A stretch of DNA of 64,000 nucleotides. Origin: Eutypa lata. Its lineage: Eukaryota; Ascomycota; Sordariomycetes; Xylariales; Diatrypaceae. The position numbers were made by a program, and so were the translations under genes. A model generated the notes under the pieces. It ran no database searches and was not told the DNA's origin. It was given only the letters and a program-made list of their open reading frames with translations. The stretch lies in contig JAKULF010000015.1 of NCBI GenBank assembly GCA_022661535.1, positions 248,001-312,000 on the forward strand, given 5' to 3'. Below are positions 1 through 10,704 of the stretch, piece after piece; within the stretch, counting starts at the first letter, position 1; each line of letters begins with the position of its first letter.

Positions 1-1728
1 CCAGTATCATAGTAACAACGAGGGCGTTCTCGAAGGCGCGCCGCGTCAGCAGGTCCCGCGGTCGAATGTCCTTCTGCATGGTGGTGCGCAGGACGGCGGC
101 GGCGCGCTCGCACTCGCGCGCCTTCTCCGGCGACTGGGCCGGGTACGACGACGACCCCGGAAGCGTGAGTCCCATCGCTTCGATGGCCGTCGCCATCGTG
201 TTCGCCGTGTACATCCCTCCGCAGGCGCCGGCGCCGGGACAGGCGTGCCGCTCGATGTCGGACATCACGTCGCTCGGGGTCCGGCCGGAGGCTCCCGGGT
301 CCGTCTTGGCTTGCAGGCGTCCGTAGGCGAAGGCGCCGGAGGCTTCGTAGCATGTGCTCACGTTGATGTCTTTCTCCAGGAGGGTTGAGTGGCCTTTGAG
401 GATCGTTCCGCCGTACTAGTTTGTGTCAGTTGGCCCACTTTTCCCGTTTCTTGCCTTCCGTAGGAGGAGGGCCAGGGCAGGGGATGGGATTGTGTTATTG
501 CGGTCTTTGTACATGGGGGTAGGCGGTTTAGAGGGAGAAGGAAAGAGAGAAAGAAAAAACAAGGTAGTTTCGAACCTCCGAACTTACAATCATTATAAAC
601 GGCCTGTTATGCCGCGCTGCTGCTATGATGACACCGGGCATGTTCTTATCGCACCCGGGAATCGCGATGTTCGCGTCGTGGTGTTGGGCACAGGTCACGG
701 TCTCGATGCTATCGGCGATGAGGTCACGAGACTGGAGGGAATACCGCATTCCTACATATGAAGGAGTTCCACACCTCCTCTCTTTAGCCAACAGAGTCCA
801 ATGTGGGAGAGAAAAATAGGGGTAGAGGAAGAATGGTAGGGATGAAAAGCATATAAATAGAAAAGGCTTCACGAACCTTCGCCTCCCATCGTGATGGCAT
901 CAGAAACACCTACAGCGTTATATTGCCACGCTAGCATGTTCTGCTTCTCAACCGACTTTTTCACGATCTTTCCGAGCTCCAGGACTAGTTTTCGTCAATC
1001 ACTTCAGTCGCCGTACAAATCAAAGAAAACAGGCCGGTCTCATAACCCCTTTTCCGTTTTTCTCAAGCAGTCGAACTTACGATGAGTACTGTATTGGCAC
1101 AGTCAGCAACCCATCCAACCATTTATTCGTATCATTTCCAGCCCCTTAATTCAAGGAAACAAGAAAAGAAGGAGATGAAAAGCGTCTAATAGCACAAGAC
1201 ATATCTCCTCTCTTCAACATCCCCAAACAACCCCTCCCCTATTAAACGAACAAACCAGGAGGTCCCTATCCACTCGAAACTTACTTGCAAGGATTCCCTT
1301 CCCACCAAACCGTAGAGATACCAACATGCGGCGCATTCTTCATGGTATGCTCGTCGGGGACGCCAGCACCATACAGCTGCGTGTATATGAGTTAACATGT
1401 CGTCCTCAAAAGCGTGTTGGCTTATTTCTCTAGAAGAAGGAAAAAACAAGGAGTATGTGGTAAAAATAATAGCAAGACATGAGATAGGAACCCCAAAGTA
1501 ATGTTTCTAAAAAATTAAAGGGGGCAGGCTGAAGGTACGAGAGCGAGATGTTTATATACATACAGCGGCCTGGGCGCCGGGGAAGTCGTGGCCCCTCGTA
1601 AGGATATGAGACCATCGGTTCAGGGGGCCTCCGGGTGGCAGACATCGGAATTGGATGTACTGCGGATCCGACTTGGGGTCTACGATGCCGACGGCATCTC
1701 CGGTGGTGGCGGCGGATGTGTCCGTCAT
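1..1728 (-). CDS. Dihydroxy-acid dehydratase (IlvD/Ilv3 family), 3' end cut by window edge
   Basis: Dehydrates 2,3-dihydroxy acids to 2-keto acids, the third common step of valine, leucine and isoleucine synthesis, using an Fe-S cluster. Six exons are seen: 1728-1564, 1376-1285, 1088-1081, 984-877, 751-588 and 415-1. They join in phase into 317 residues, about half of the usual 560-610. Family landmarks are [35 protein letters not shown] and [11 protein letters not shown], which hold the three cluster cysteines. The third exon is only 8 nt. The N-terminus ([14 protein letters not shown]) lacks the Arg-rich, acid-free look of a mitochondrial presequence. This is therefore probably one of the extra DHAD paralogues of filamentous fungi rather than the main mitochondrial Ilv3; that last step is inference. 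The C-terminus lies beyond base 1. Confidence 0.93.
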
Positions 1729-2005
1729 GATGAGGGAAAATGGCGGGGAGGAGGGAAGCTAATAAAGAAGAATATAAAAGAAATAGCTAGAGATAATAGG
1801 GGAGGACGGGGGACAGGTAGAGTAGAGATATTAGCCGTTTACGGTCCCGTGATGAATTTCTACTTCTTCCTCTTCGGTTCGCGATCACCCGAACGAGTTT
1901 CGGGTTACACACAACAAGAACCCCCGTATCGTAACGGAGGGGTGGCGAAGTATCCCGAGCGGTGGTAGCCGGCTTAGCGTGTAAGGTATCCCCGGTTGAC
2001 AAATA

Positions 2006-2026
2006 GACAGACAGACAGACAGACAG
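2006..2026. repeat. (GACA)n microsatellite
   Basis: About five uninterrupted copies of GACA directly upstream of the dehydratase promoter region. A related compound CAGC/GACA tract lies at about 3402-3456. Confidence 0.95.
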
Positions 2027-4199
2027 TTAGGCAAACAGATGATATGTCGTTAAAGATATTTCTCCCGTCCACATCCGAGGGTTTGAAATTATGATGTAAT
2101 CTAACTTAAGTAGTTGAGACTATCTCGATCTGCCTCGAAGCGCCGGTTTGCAACCAAGCCAAGTGCCTACCTATAGATGTACGTATATATATATATATAT
2201 AAAGTACGAAACACACTTTCAGCAACCAACCAGTCCATGTTTCCAACTCTCAGGAGGAGATCCAGCTATATAAATATCCCAGATTCTCCCATCCGCAGCA
2301 GATTTCGGTTTGCTAAAGACGTATTAAAGTTCCGAACCTCGGGCGTGGGGGAAATGCCCCTCATGTGGAGAGGATAGGGGGAGGGGGGGGGGAGTCAATG
2401 ATCCATCGGAGGTCGATGTGTAATGTATGTAAGTATGCATGTAGGTAGGTCGGTCGGGAGAAGAGAAGAGAAGAGAAAAGCGGGATCCCCATTATATCCA
2501 TACCGTCCATCCAGTCACAGGAATAGCATTTGAAAGAGAGAGAAAAAGCGCCGCAGACCAGACAAAGTTATACGGGGTGATGGGGTAACGAATCATCAGA
2601 CTCTATAGCTTCTGCACTAGATATCTAGTTTGCAGAGTAGGTAAGTACCTACCTTCTGCAGGCTACATCTAGTCTAGCTAGGTAGACTATAATAGTGGCC
2701 ATCGTGGAGAAAGGGAATCGAGGGGTTCTGCGGGTCTGGGGACAGCAGGTACGTAAGCATGCATGTATGTATATGTTTACTTACATATATAGTACGTCAA
2801 CTACATTCCGCAGCGCGACTCCATTGCATATTAGCAAACTTGCGGCGCTGTACGGGGAATACTTGGGAGGATATGGGAGTGCTCAGAGAGGGGGATGTTT
2901 AAATAACGTTAACTATGTTAGTAAGTTTAAAATCAGAATTTGGAGACGGTCTATATCTGTCTATCCACATCAACTCCTCGGGAGCCGAGAATGGTAAGGT
3001 AGGAACAGAGTCGGAGCATCATACCGCTCACAGCTCATCACTCGCTCGTCGTCCATGTAAGAAACCGTTACGATGACGTTTCGCTTCAAGTTAAACCTAA
3101 GTATGTATGTAGTACGTACATATATATGCACCATCTAACGTCACTCGAAAAAGACTATACATAGCTATGTATGTACTATGTACTCTACTACCTCTGCATG
3201 AAGCAAGTCATCGGAACAACAAACCTACATACATATATAGTCGGAGAAGGTTCCGTCCGCTCTTTGTTCGGCTTTTGAACCGGTCGTCTCCATCCCGACC
3301 TACAGTATGTAATTGCTGCTGTAGTTGTGTGAGTGGATAAGATCAAAAGGGTGCCAAGCCTCCGATCCGGGCCACGCACGCCATTTCCATCTCCGTCGCC
3401 GCAGCCAGCCAGCCAGACAGACAGACAGAAAGACAGACAGACAGGCAGATAGATAGGTACTGAGGTAGTAGGCATGTAGGTAGGTATTCGTACGTCGTCC
3501 GGCTTTCCCATCGAGGTTATCCAACATGCGACAGTCTTCCGACCCGGCCTACATATTCGGCTAATAAATACCACTGCTATTCCCTCCTCCTGCAGGAGCA
3601 CATCCCCAAACGATACTTCTGTGTTCCGCATGTGCCTGTAGCAGCCACAGGACATAGGTAATTAGGTATGTAGTATATTATGCGTGCGTTTGATATAATA
3701 ACGTATTGCAAGGCTTGTTATATTAGCATTTAATTAAGATTCAGTGTAAGAATAGTTCGTCTTGAGATCGTCCCACAATATACTCTAATTCTAACGCAAA
3801 GATGACATTTCGTATCAAGGGCTTAGGTACATAAGTAGGTACCTACCTACCTGTAGTAAAACTGCAGGCCCGGTATATTCCGAGTCAGGCAGGCCGTGAT
3901 CTTATATAAGTAGACCGTAGTGGCATCGCTGGACTTTAATATCTTGACCTGTTATATCGATGGGAAAACATCATCACAGAAAAACAATACAAGGTGATGT
4001 AAATAAAACATAACCCGAATACCATCACAAAACATGGACCTAATTGTTTCCAGCAATGAGGTTAATTTCAACATCCCCCAAGACTTTGAAACCTAAATAC
4101 AAATTTGTTTTCTTCCCTCTGCCCCTTGTTCTGCCCGAGAGAAGAAACCGAAAACAATGACTCCCGTGAGGGAAACTTATCAGCTACGAAATTCTTGAA

Positions 4200-4243
4200 G
4201 GCTAAGGACGTACATAACAGGGGCTAAGGACGTACATAACAGG
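4200..4243. repeat. 22-bp perfect tandem duplication
   Basis: Two identical adjacent 22-bp units beginning GGCTAAGGACGTACATAACA. It is intergenic, about 270 bp beyond the stop of the Myb-like gene. Confidence 0.9.
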
Positions 4244-4512
4244 ACAATACAGTATGAGAAACCAAAGCTTATGAATTAATTCTAGGCCAACGCCCTCTTA
4301 AGCCTTTGCGATCCTCTTCCCCACCGTTGGATCTTGGGGTATCAACTATAGAGACACACTTTTTTTTTGTTGCTCGGAATTGTTGAGGCACCGTGATCTG
4401 GAACCTCTGAAATCGGGTTGCCAGCCTAAGCAGGCATCAACGAGAGATAAGTTGCTCGAGAGCAATACTAAACCGCTAATCCGTTAAGAATATTCGTCTG
4501 CCTCGCACCCCT

Positions 4513-5634
4513 CTAACGCTGCTTGGCTGGTCCGAAGAGGTCAGGGAAATGCTCCTTCGCATATTGTTCGCAAGCCTGTATTGGAAAAATGGGTCAGGAA
4601 AGGTATACGGAGAGAGAATGAATGCACAGTAGGCTTCGAGGTGAGCAAATCAAGTGCGGCGGGGCTAACCTTAGCGGGCTTGCCAACCTTCTGGCCGATC
4701 GTCTTCCACTTGTTGTTCTCGTAATCCTTAATGGCACTGAGAAGGGCTTGTGACTCGTCTTCGGCGAACTCAGCGTAGTGCATGTCCTAAATTGTCATCA
4801 GAACACGGCTTGTGGACAGAGATCATTGAGTTATGTTATCATACCTTGTACCAATGCTTCTTGACACTGCCCTCGGTACGAGTAGGGAAGGTCTGTAACA
4901 ACTGTTAGTGGCGGAACTTTCAATATTCCGGTTGAGAGCATCCAATGACGGACCTTGGCAATCTCAGCCCAACTGCTTCCCTGATCTCTCATCTGCTTCA
5001 GCCGCAGCTCCTCAGCAGGGGTCCAAGGGGTGTTCGTCCGACTCTTCTTCGCAGGCGGAGGAATAATGGGGGTCGAGTTGCTATCGTCCGTGACCGGGGC
5101 AGGGGGAATAACTGGGGTGACTTGAGCAGGCGGTGCAGCAACAGGAGTCGGCGCAGGAGCGGGTGTGGTCGGGACAGGCACAGTAGCTGTAGTTACAGCA
5201 GGGCTACCGGTAGCCGCAGGGGGTACTGGGGTCGTCGCAGAAGGGTGCGGGTGTGGCTGCTGGTGACCAGGGGCTTGTCTCTTGCGACCTCGAGTAGGTG
5301 CGGGAGTCGGAGTCTGAGTAGGGGTCGACTGCTGGTTGGGTGCCGCGGCAGGTTGCGGAACCGTCATCGGGGGCTGCACGGGGGTTCCATGGTGCTGCTG
5401 GTGCTGCGCTTGGTGCTGTTGCGGATGCTGCTGTTGGTGAGGATGCTGCGGGTGCTGCTGCTGATGCGCCGCCTGGTGCTGCTGGTGTTGATGCGCCTGC
5501 TGATGTTGGTGTCCCTGATGCTGCGGGTGCTGGGGATGCGGCTGATGATGCTGTTGCGGGTGTTGCTGATGCTGCTGGGCAGCTGGGTTCGTGGGCTGAG
5601 CAGGATAGCCGGTAAACTCATTCCGACGAGCCAT
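4513..5634 (-). CDS. Myb/SANT-like DNA-binding protein with Gln/His/Pro-rich N-terminus
   Basis: Probable nuclear DNA-binding protein of 302 aa. Four exons: 5634-4954, 4892-4845, 4786-4670 and 4575-4513; all junctions keep frame. Residues about 15-95 are almost entirely Q, H, P and A. Residues about 100-180 are Pro/Thr/Val-rich. A basic patch PPAKKSR precedes the first SANT-like helix set (NTPWTPAEELRLKQMRD...SWAEIAKTFPTRTEGSVKKHWYK). A second unit follows (DESQALLSAIKDYENNKWKTIGQKVGKPAKACEQYAKEHF), so this looks like a two-repeat Myb protein ending in GPAKQR. The donor of intron 1 is GTCCGT, weak but supported by phase and by a CTAAC branch site. The in-frame stop upstream of the ATG (TGA, about 36 nt before it) favours this start. 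Targets are unknown. Confidence 0.85.
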
Positions 5635-6211
5635 GTCTGGTTGATAGGTGTGAGGGGTGCTGGATCAATGTCCAATGTTAGCCTGCCCTTGAGACAGTTC
5701 GGTGTTGCTTGAGGCGACAAGAGTGGAATAAGCTGCCAACATGACTGGATATCATATGGATGATCTTATAATTTTCAATGAGACAACTCGACAATAGACA
5801 ATTTTGAGCTGATGGCGGCACCAGCATCAATGCCAATGACTTGTTGGCTTATTGTCTTTCGCAGATCTAAGCTATCGATGTGTCTGTGTCTGTGTCTGTG
5901 TATATATGATGTGAAGCTATCGCGAGATGCTCATCGCCACTTGATGTGGGGAACTGAAGACTGGACCAGTGCCATGGTCGTAAACAAAGCCAATGTTGGA
6001 CCAAGTTCGGCTTACGTGCAGCACATATATGGTGCTGTCTTGCAGAGGCAAAACAGACCAAATTATGCACATGTGTACGAGCCATCGGGAAAGGGTCAGG
6101 GGTGAAGAGAGTAAATAGTGAGTAGGGACGGGGCGATGGTTGCAGGTAGCCAAGTAGGTAACGAGAATAAGAGAAGTATACTGGGTACACCAAAGAGAAG
6201 ATGAGAAGTAC

Positions 6212-6298
6212 TTACTGCATGTCGTTGGCGGCATGTTGAGCGGAGTTGGAGTAGAGGTACTCCGGCGGAACGGGGCCAACCTGCCACTGCTGCATGAT
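6212..6298 (-). other. Possible spliced 5' leader exon of the Myb-like gene carrying a short ORF
   Basis: On the minus strand a good acceptor (CTGTACCAG, after a GCTGAC branch) is followed by an ATG at 6295 and 26 protein-like codons starting MQQWQVGPVPPEYLYSNSAQ, then a GTAAGT donor after 6216. If joined to the acceptor just before the Myb ATG (ATCAACCAG/AC-ATG), its frame would overlap the main start codon and terminate soon after, making it an overlapping uORF. Unspliced, it ends at TAA 6214-6212. A further donor (CTTCC/GTAAGT, exon end 7500) could mark the first leader exon. Alternatively it is the last exon of an unseen gene. RNA data are needed to choose. Confidence 0.35.
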
Positions 6299-7393
6299 CT
6301 GGTACAGGCGAACTAGTGTCAGCTAGCTATATCGAGACTACAAGGACCCTGAATAGGATGCGGGTAGTATACAATACAGTACACAGGAACAGGACAAGCC
6401 AAGTAAAGAGTTAAGAAGTGACTGGAGAACAGCTCAGAGCAAGGACACAAGGCAGAGTAGGGTAGGAGGTAAAACAGGGGTACATATTGACAAGATGAGA
6501 CACAGATATGTGATTAATGATATAATCAGGGAGGCAAAAGATGGCTGGGAATTCGCAATGCAGCAGACATAGTGACTAGCCATGCAGGCGAATGAAAGAC
6601 GGCTAGGATAATTTTGGGGCGGTTTTGTGCGGCGGTTAATGATGAAATGAAGGCTGCAGCAGGTAGGTAATGGGGGCCTGTTGGCTGGCTAGAAGGGTCG
6701 TTCCAACCAACATGGGCAACGTGGGATTGGGGGAAAGATTGGAGGGAAATGGATATATGAGAAGGGGGGAAGAGATCTCGATGGGAAAGTAGGATTGTGC
6801 CAAAGGATCCCAACGTTGGTGGTTGGTAATTGATAGCAATTGACCATAACTTGTTAGGCCTTGAGAGGATTGCTAAGCAAGGTGAGGCTATCAAGGGAGG
6901 GAGGGCATCGAAGATGTGAATTGCAGTGTGCAGTGAAGCCATACTATCTCCCTCCCAACCCTCTCTACCTTAGATAGACCGAGAGATGGGCAGGAGGTAC
7001 GGTAGGGAGTATGGTAGGAGGTAGGTAGGTAGGTAGTATGTAAGTGGTATGTAACAGGCTATATCATCCCTTGCAAGTACCTACGCATGCAATAACCCAT
7101 CATAAGACGCACCTATTGCAAAGGCATGGTAAAATGGGAAGCAACAACCTGATGCACAAGCATCATGACAATGTCCAAAAACGCAACCAGAAATAAAATG
7201 GGGTTGCGATGGTTGCGATGGGTGCGGACAGGTGCATCGGGGTGGCAAGGCAAGATAAGTATGGTAGCAGGGTAGGTAGCGTTGAGAACATGTCATGTAG
7301 GTGATGTGTGATACTGGGTCAAAAAGGTATAATGTGGTATAATGTATGTAGGTACGTACGTACGTACTTAGGTGTGTAAAGCAAATAGCAATG

Positions 7394-7422
7394 AGTGTGT
7401 GTGTGTATATGTGTGTGTGTGT
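7394..7422. repeat. (TG)n microsatellite with a TATA interruption
   Basis: Alternating TG interrupted once by TATA; noncoding, within the putative leader intron or promoter of the Myb-like gene. Confidence 0.9.
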
Positions 7423-8159
7423 AGGCTTGTCGTGTATAGTGTGTGGTGCATGGTGTATATTGTAGATTATAGAATGTAGATAGTGAATTGGGTACTTACG
7501 GAAGAGCTTAGTAGATGTAGCGTTGATAATTCAGTACTGCATGAACTTTTGACCTCTTCGAGTGGTCGTTGTGTATGGTCGGGTCGAGGCGATTGTGGAG
7601 ATGTCCCTGTTTTTCCCCTGTGGATTTCGCGACAAATCGATACAAGTGCGCTGTGAGAGAAAAGTGCCTCGCTGGTACAAACAAGTGGTTTTGATGGGTG
7701 GTAGATTGGTTGGTGAATTGATTGCAAAGATGAACTTCAAAGAAGTGTAGTGTCGTAGTAGTTGGGTACAGGAGTTGGTTGTTGTAATTGACAAGTAGCA
7801 GTTCAAGTTGTTCAGTTCAGTTCAATTTACATGCAACTACTACCAAACTGATGACCGTGCGTACGGATGTGCGCGCGTGCAATAAGTTTTTGCGCCGGGA
7901 TGACAGAGCCTTGGTTAGGAATCAACAATCAATAGTTACTTGGGTACGACGCGCTTTTCTTGAATCGGCCAAGGTAAGTTTAGTCGCGTTATGTTTGGTG
8001 CGTTTGGTGTGTGTGTACGGTATTGTGTACGTATGTGCGGCCGTCGCGCTATTGTGCGCAAGGTTACTGCGATGAAACAAATGTGAGAAGGGTCCAAAGT
8101 AAAACAAAACGTGATAACTACTAGATGTAGATTGACAAGATTGGTTTAGTTGGATCGAT

Positions 8160-8189
8160 CAATGGATGGATGGATGTATGGATGGATGG
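8160..8189. repeat. (GATG)n microsatellite
   Basis: Near-perfect GATG repeats. A second, degenerate GATG/GGAT tract follows at about 8234-8282. Confidence 0.85.
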
Positions 8190-10114
8190 GGACGGACAAC
8201 AGGTCCGATGTTAAGTAAAAACAAAATCGAACGATGGATGGATGTATATTATGGGTGGATGAATAGGATGGGATGGGATGGGACTTGATTAAACCGTGTC
8301 TAGGTTTCTTGTCTCTTTTTGGTTTTGGGGTGTGGGAAAATGGATGAGAGAGATGGACAAATGTATCAAGTCCGAAGGCACAAAGTAGAGGGAAAAGGTT
8401 TGAAAGTTTCGCGCTAGTTGGTCAGGAGAACCAGGTAGCCGGTCTCCCGCCTGCTAGTAGGAGCCCTGTAAGTGCAGTGAGAGCTGAGAGATGAACATGG
8501 GACCTTCTCTAGGTGCTAGGGGGGCCCTTTGGAACTTCCTTCTGCTACGCAAATGGAGGCAAGAGCAACATAAGCCTGAAGTGGTTTTGGCGCCAAAAGT
8601 ATGATCCACTTCCGATACATGATGATGTACGTACTGGACGTGTAGTGTGTAGGCAGGTATGGATGTATGTATGTATGTGGTTTATGTAGGTAAAGTTTGG
8701 GATTCACATGAACTGGGGACCAAGAGGACAGGCAGGTAGACAGGTGCATGTATGATGATGTATGGATCGATCGATGCCATGTATTGTACATCAAAGTAGG
8801 AGGTATATTAGTAGATGGATATCAACTTACTTCTTTTTTCTTTTCTTTTAATTGCGCGTGACGCAAAATAAACGTTGCAGAAAAGAAGTGAAGAAAGTAA
8901 CTAATTGAATCGGTTTGCTCGCTTCAATTTTACTTTTTGGATTTCTCTCCAGCCTCTATTTGACAAGGACACCTGTATCCTTTGCCTGCAGTGTGCAGTG
9001 TGCAATGTGCAGTGCAGTCTTATAACCGGATACTGATGGATTGATCAACTCGGTTTAATTGCGGTCTTTTCAATGCAGAAAGAAAAAGGCAAGAGAAGGA
9101 ATTCCTATCTTCCGTTGGTTGCTGATCACGAGTAAATGCGCAATGCACGCAATAGACAACGAGGTATATTTCTTGAGGGGATGTAACCGATGCGATGAAA
9201 GGTGAATGAATTGAGGGCTAAGATGTGCAGATGCGACACAGTAGTCCAGGCCAAACCAGGAAGTATGTATCTCGGAAGTAATAAGAGGAAGTTCCAAGTC
9301 TGAAAGTCCCATGTACGAATTGATGGAAGTAGTGCGTATTCGTAGTAGGCACTTCAAACTTGGGGCATGGGAATTTGTGCAAGATCGATGTAATGTACAC
9401 GTACCGACCGTACTATGTAGAAATGCTGGGGGCAGAATGCATATGTGGGTTAGTGTGGCGCAGTAGAGAAAATTTTCAAGATTGCACAGACCATCTGATA
9501 ACTGCAATATTTGATAGGTCACGAAGAAATGATCAAAGTGGAGCATTTACTCTTTTGGACACAAAACTTCCAATCAATATCCTGCGCGGTGCTTAACTAA
9601 GTGATGGATGTAGCTTCACCAGCCAATCTTACCTCGGTGTTTTTAACTCACAACTTCCTAGAGTTCCGATCCCTTCTTTTCTTTTCTTTTCTCCCTTTAC
9701 AAAAAAATTAACCCTGTTCGCCTGTTCGCTTAAGACGTGAAATGCTATGAGTATAATTGTAATTCTAATATGGAATTTTCCCGAGTAGTGACTCGGTGGT
9801 ATCATATCTAATTCTACCTGCATTAGCTAGGTGTCAAAGTACCACATGGTTAACAGCCACTGATAAGGTAAGATTGTTAGACTAAAAAGTACATACAAAC
9901 TTAATGTCCCGGAGTAATGTACCTGTAACCTCCCAATTCCAAAAGATTAACATCAAATGTATTCCACCTGTCGAACTACAGTAACTGTAAGGTGTGCCTC
10001 GTATACAGGTACATACAAACATTAGGGACTTATGGTTGGGAGGGGTGGGGAGACTGGAGGTGCAGACAGGGCAAGCTGAAGCTGGAGAATAAGGTCCGTA
10101 CCGTACAACACACA

Positions 10115-10170
10115 ATACATACATACATACATACATACATACATACATACATACATACATACATACATAC
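10115..10170. repeat. (ATAC)14 microsatellite
   Basis: Fourteen perfect ATAC units, the longest pure microsatellite in the window, ending in CTACCTAG. It lies in gene-free DNA. Confidence 0.97.
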
Positions 10171-10676
10171 CTACCTAGATACATACGCAAGAAAAAGGTG
10201 GGGACTTATAGGCACTTCTTACCTTTGATGCTGCTGCTTGTCGGAAATGGGAAAGGTGCACCGAGTAACCGTTCCAAGCGGGATGTCCACTAGGCAGGCT
10301 GGTAAGTAAGCATACGGGTATACAGGTATACTAACTTATAACAACTCCAATCAACCAGTCACTCAAGGTTGCTACTTCATATGCGGCTATACCTGCAACG
10401 TCTTAGAAAAATCAGGTTCAAAAGATACCTAATAGATTCAAAATATATTGTAGCTTGTAGCTCGCAGTTGGACTTGCTAGGTCACTCAAGAGCATGTACT
10501 AAGCGAAGTATGTATGTATGAGCCTACATAGCGAATGGGCAATCGTATGCAGGTATGTATGTATGTAAGTAGGTTTGAACCGAGGCAGCGAGGTAGGTGT
10601 GTAGTTACCTAGGTATGACTTCAGTATAGCCATTACATGTCAGGTTACGGTATTAGATATTGAACCAGAGTGTTAT

Positions 10677-10704
10677 TTCTGTTAAGTACGTTCTGTTAAG
10701 TACG
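10677..10704. repeat. 14-bp tandem duplication
   Basis: Two adjacent perfect copies of TTCTGTTAAGTACG in gene-free DNA. Confidence 0.85.

Larger units (their letters stand above)
1729..4512. other. Intergenic, microsatellite-rich, no supported gene
   Basis: Open frames here are short, lack introns with coding continuity, and mostly read through simple repeats. The stretch holds a (GACA)n run at 2006-2026, a (TA)n run at 2184-2201, a CAGC/GACA run at about 3402-3456, many TAGG/CCTA tetranucleotide steps, and a 22-bp tandem duplication at 4200-4243. It contains the promoter of the dehydratase and the 3' flank of the Myb-like gene. Confidence 0.6.

Noticed and set aside
3188..3655. 155-codon minus-strand frame
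   Set aside because: Largely reads through CAGC/GACA microsatellites; no conserved features or splice support.
4945..5712. 255-codon plus-strand frame over the Myb-like gene
   Set aside because: Leu/Arg-rich translation of the antisense of a CAG/CAC repeat; no independent support.
7081..7296. 71-codon Cys-rich frame that might be a small secreted effector
   Set aside because: No signal peptide, and the sequence derives from GGT/TGC repeat DNA in the leader region of another gene.
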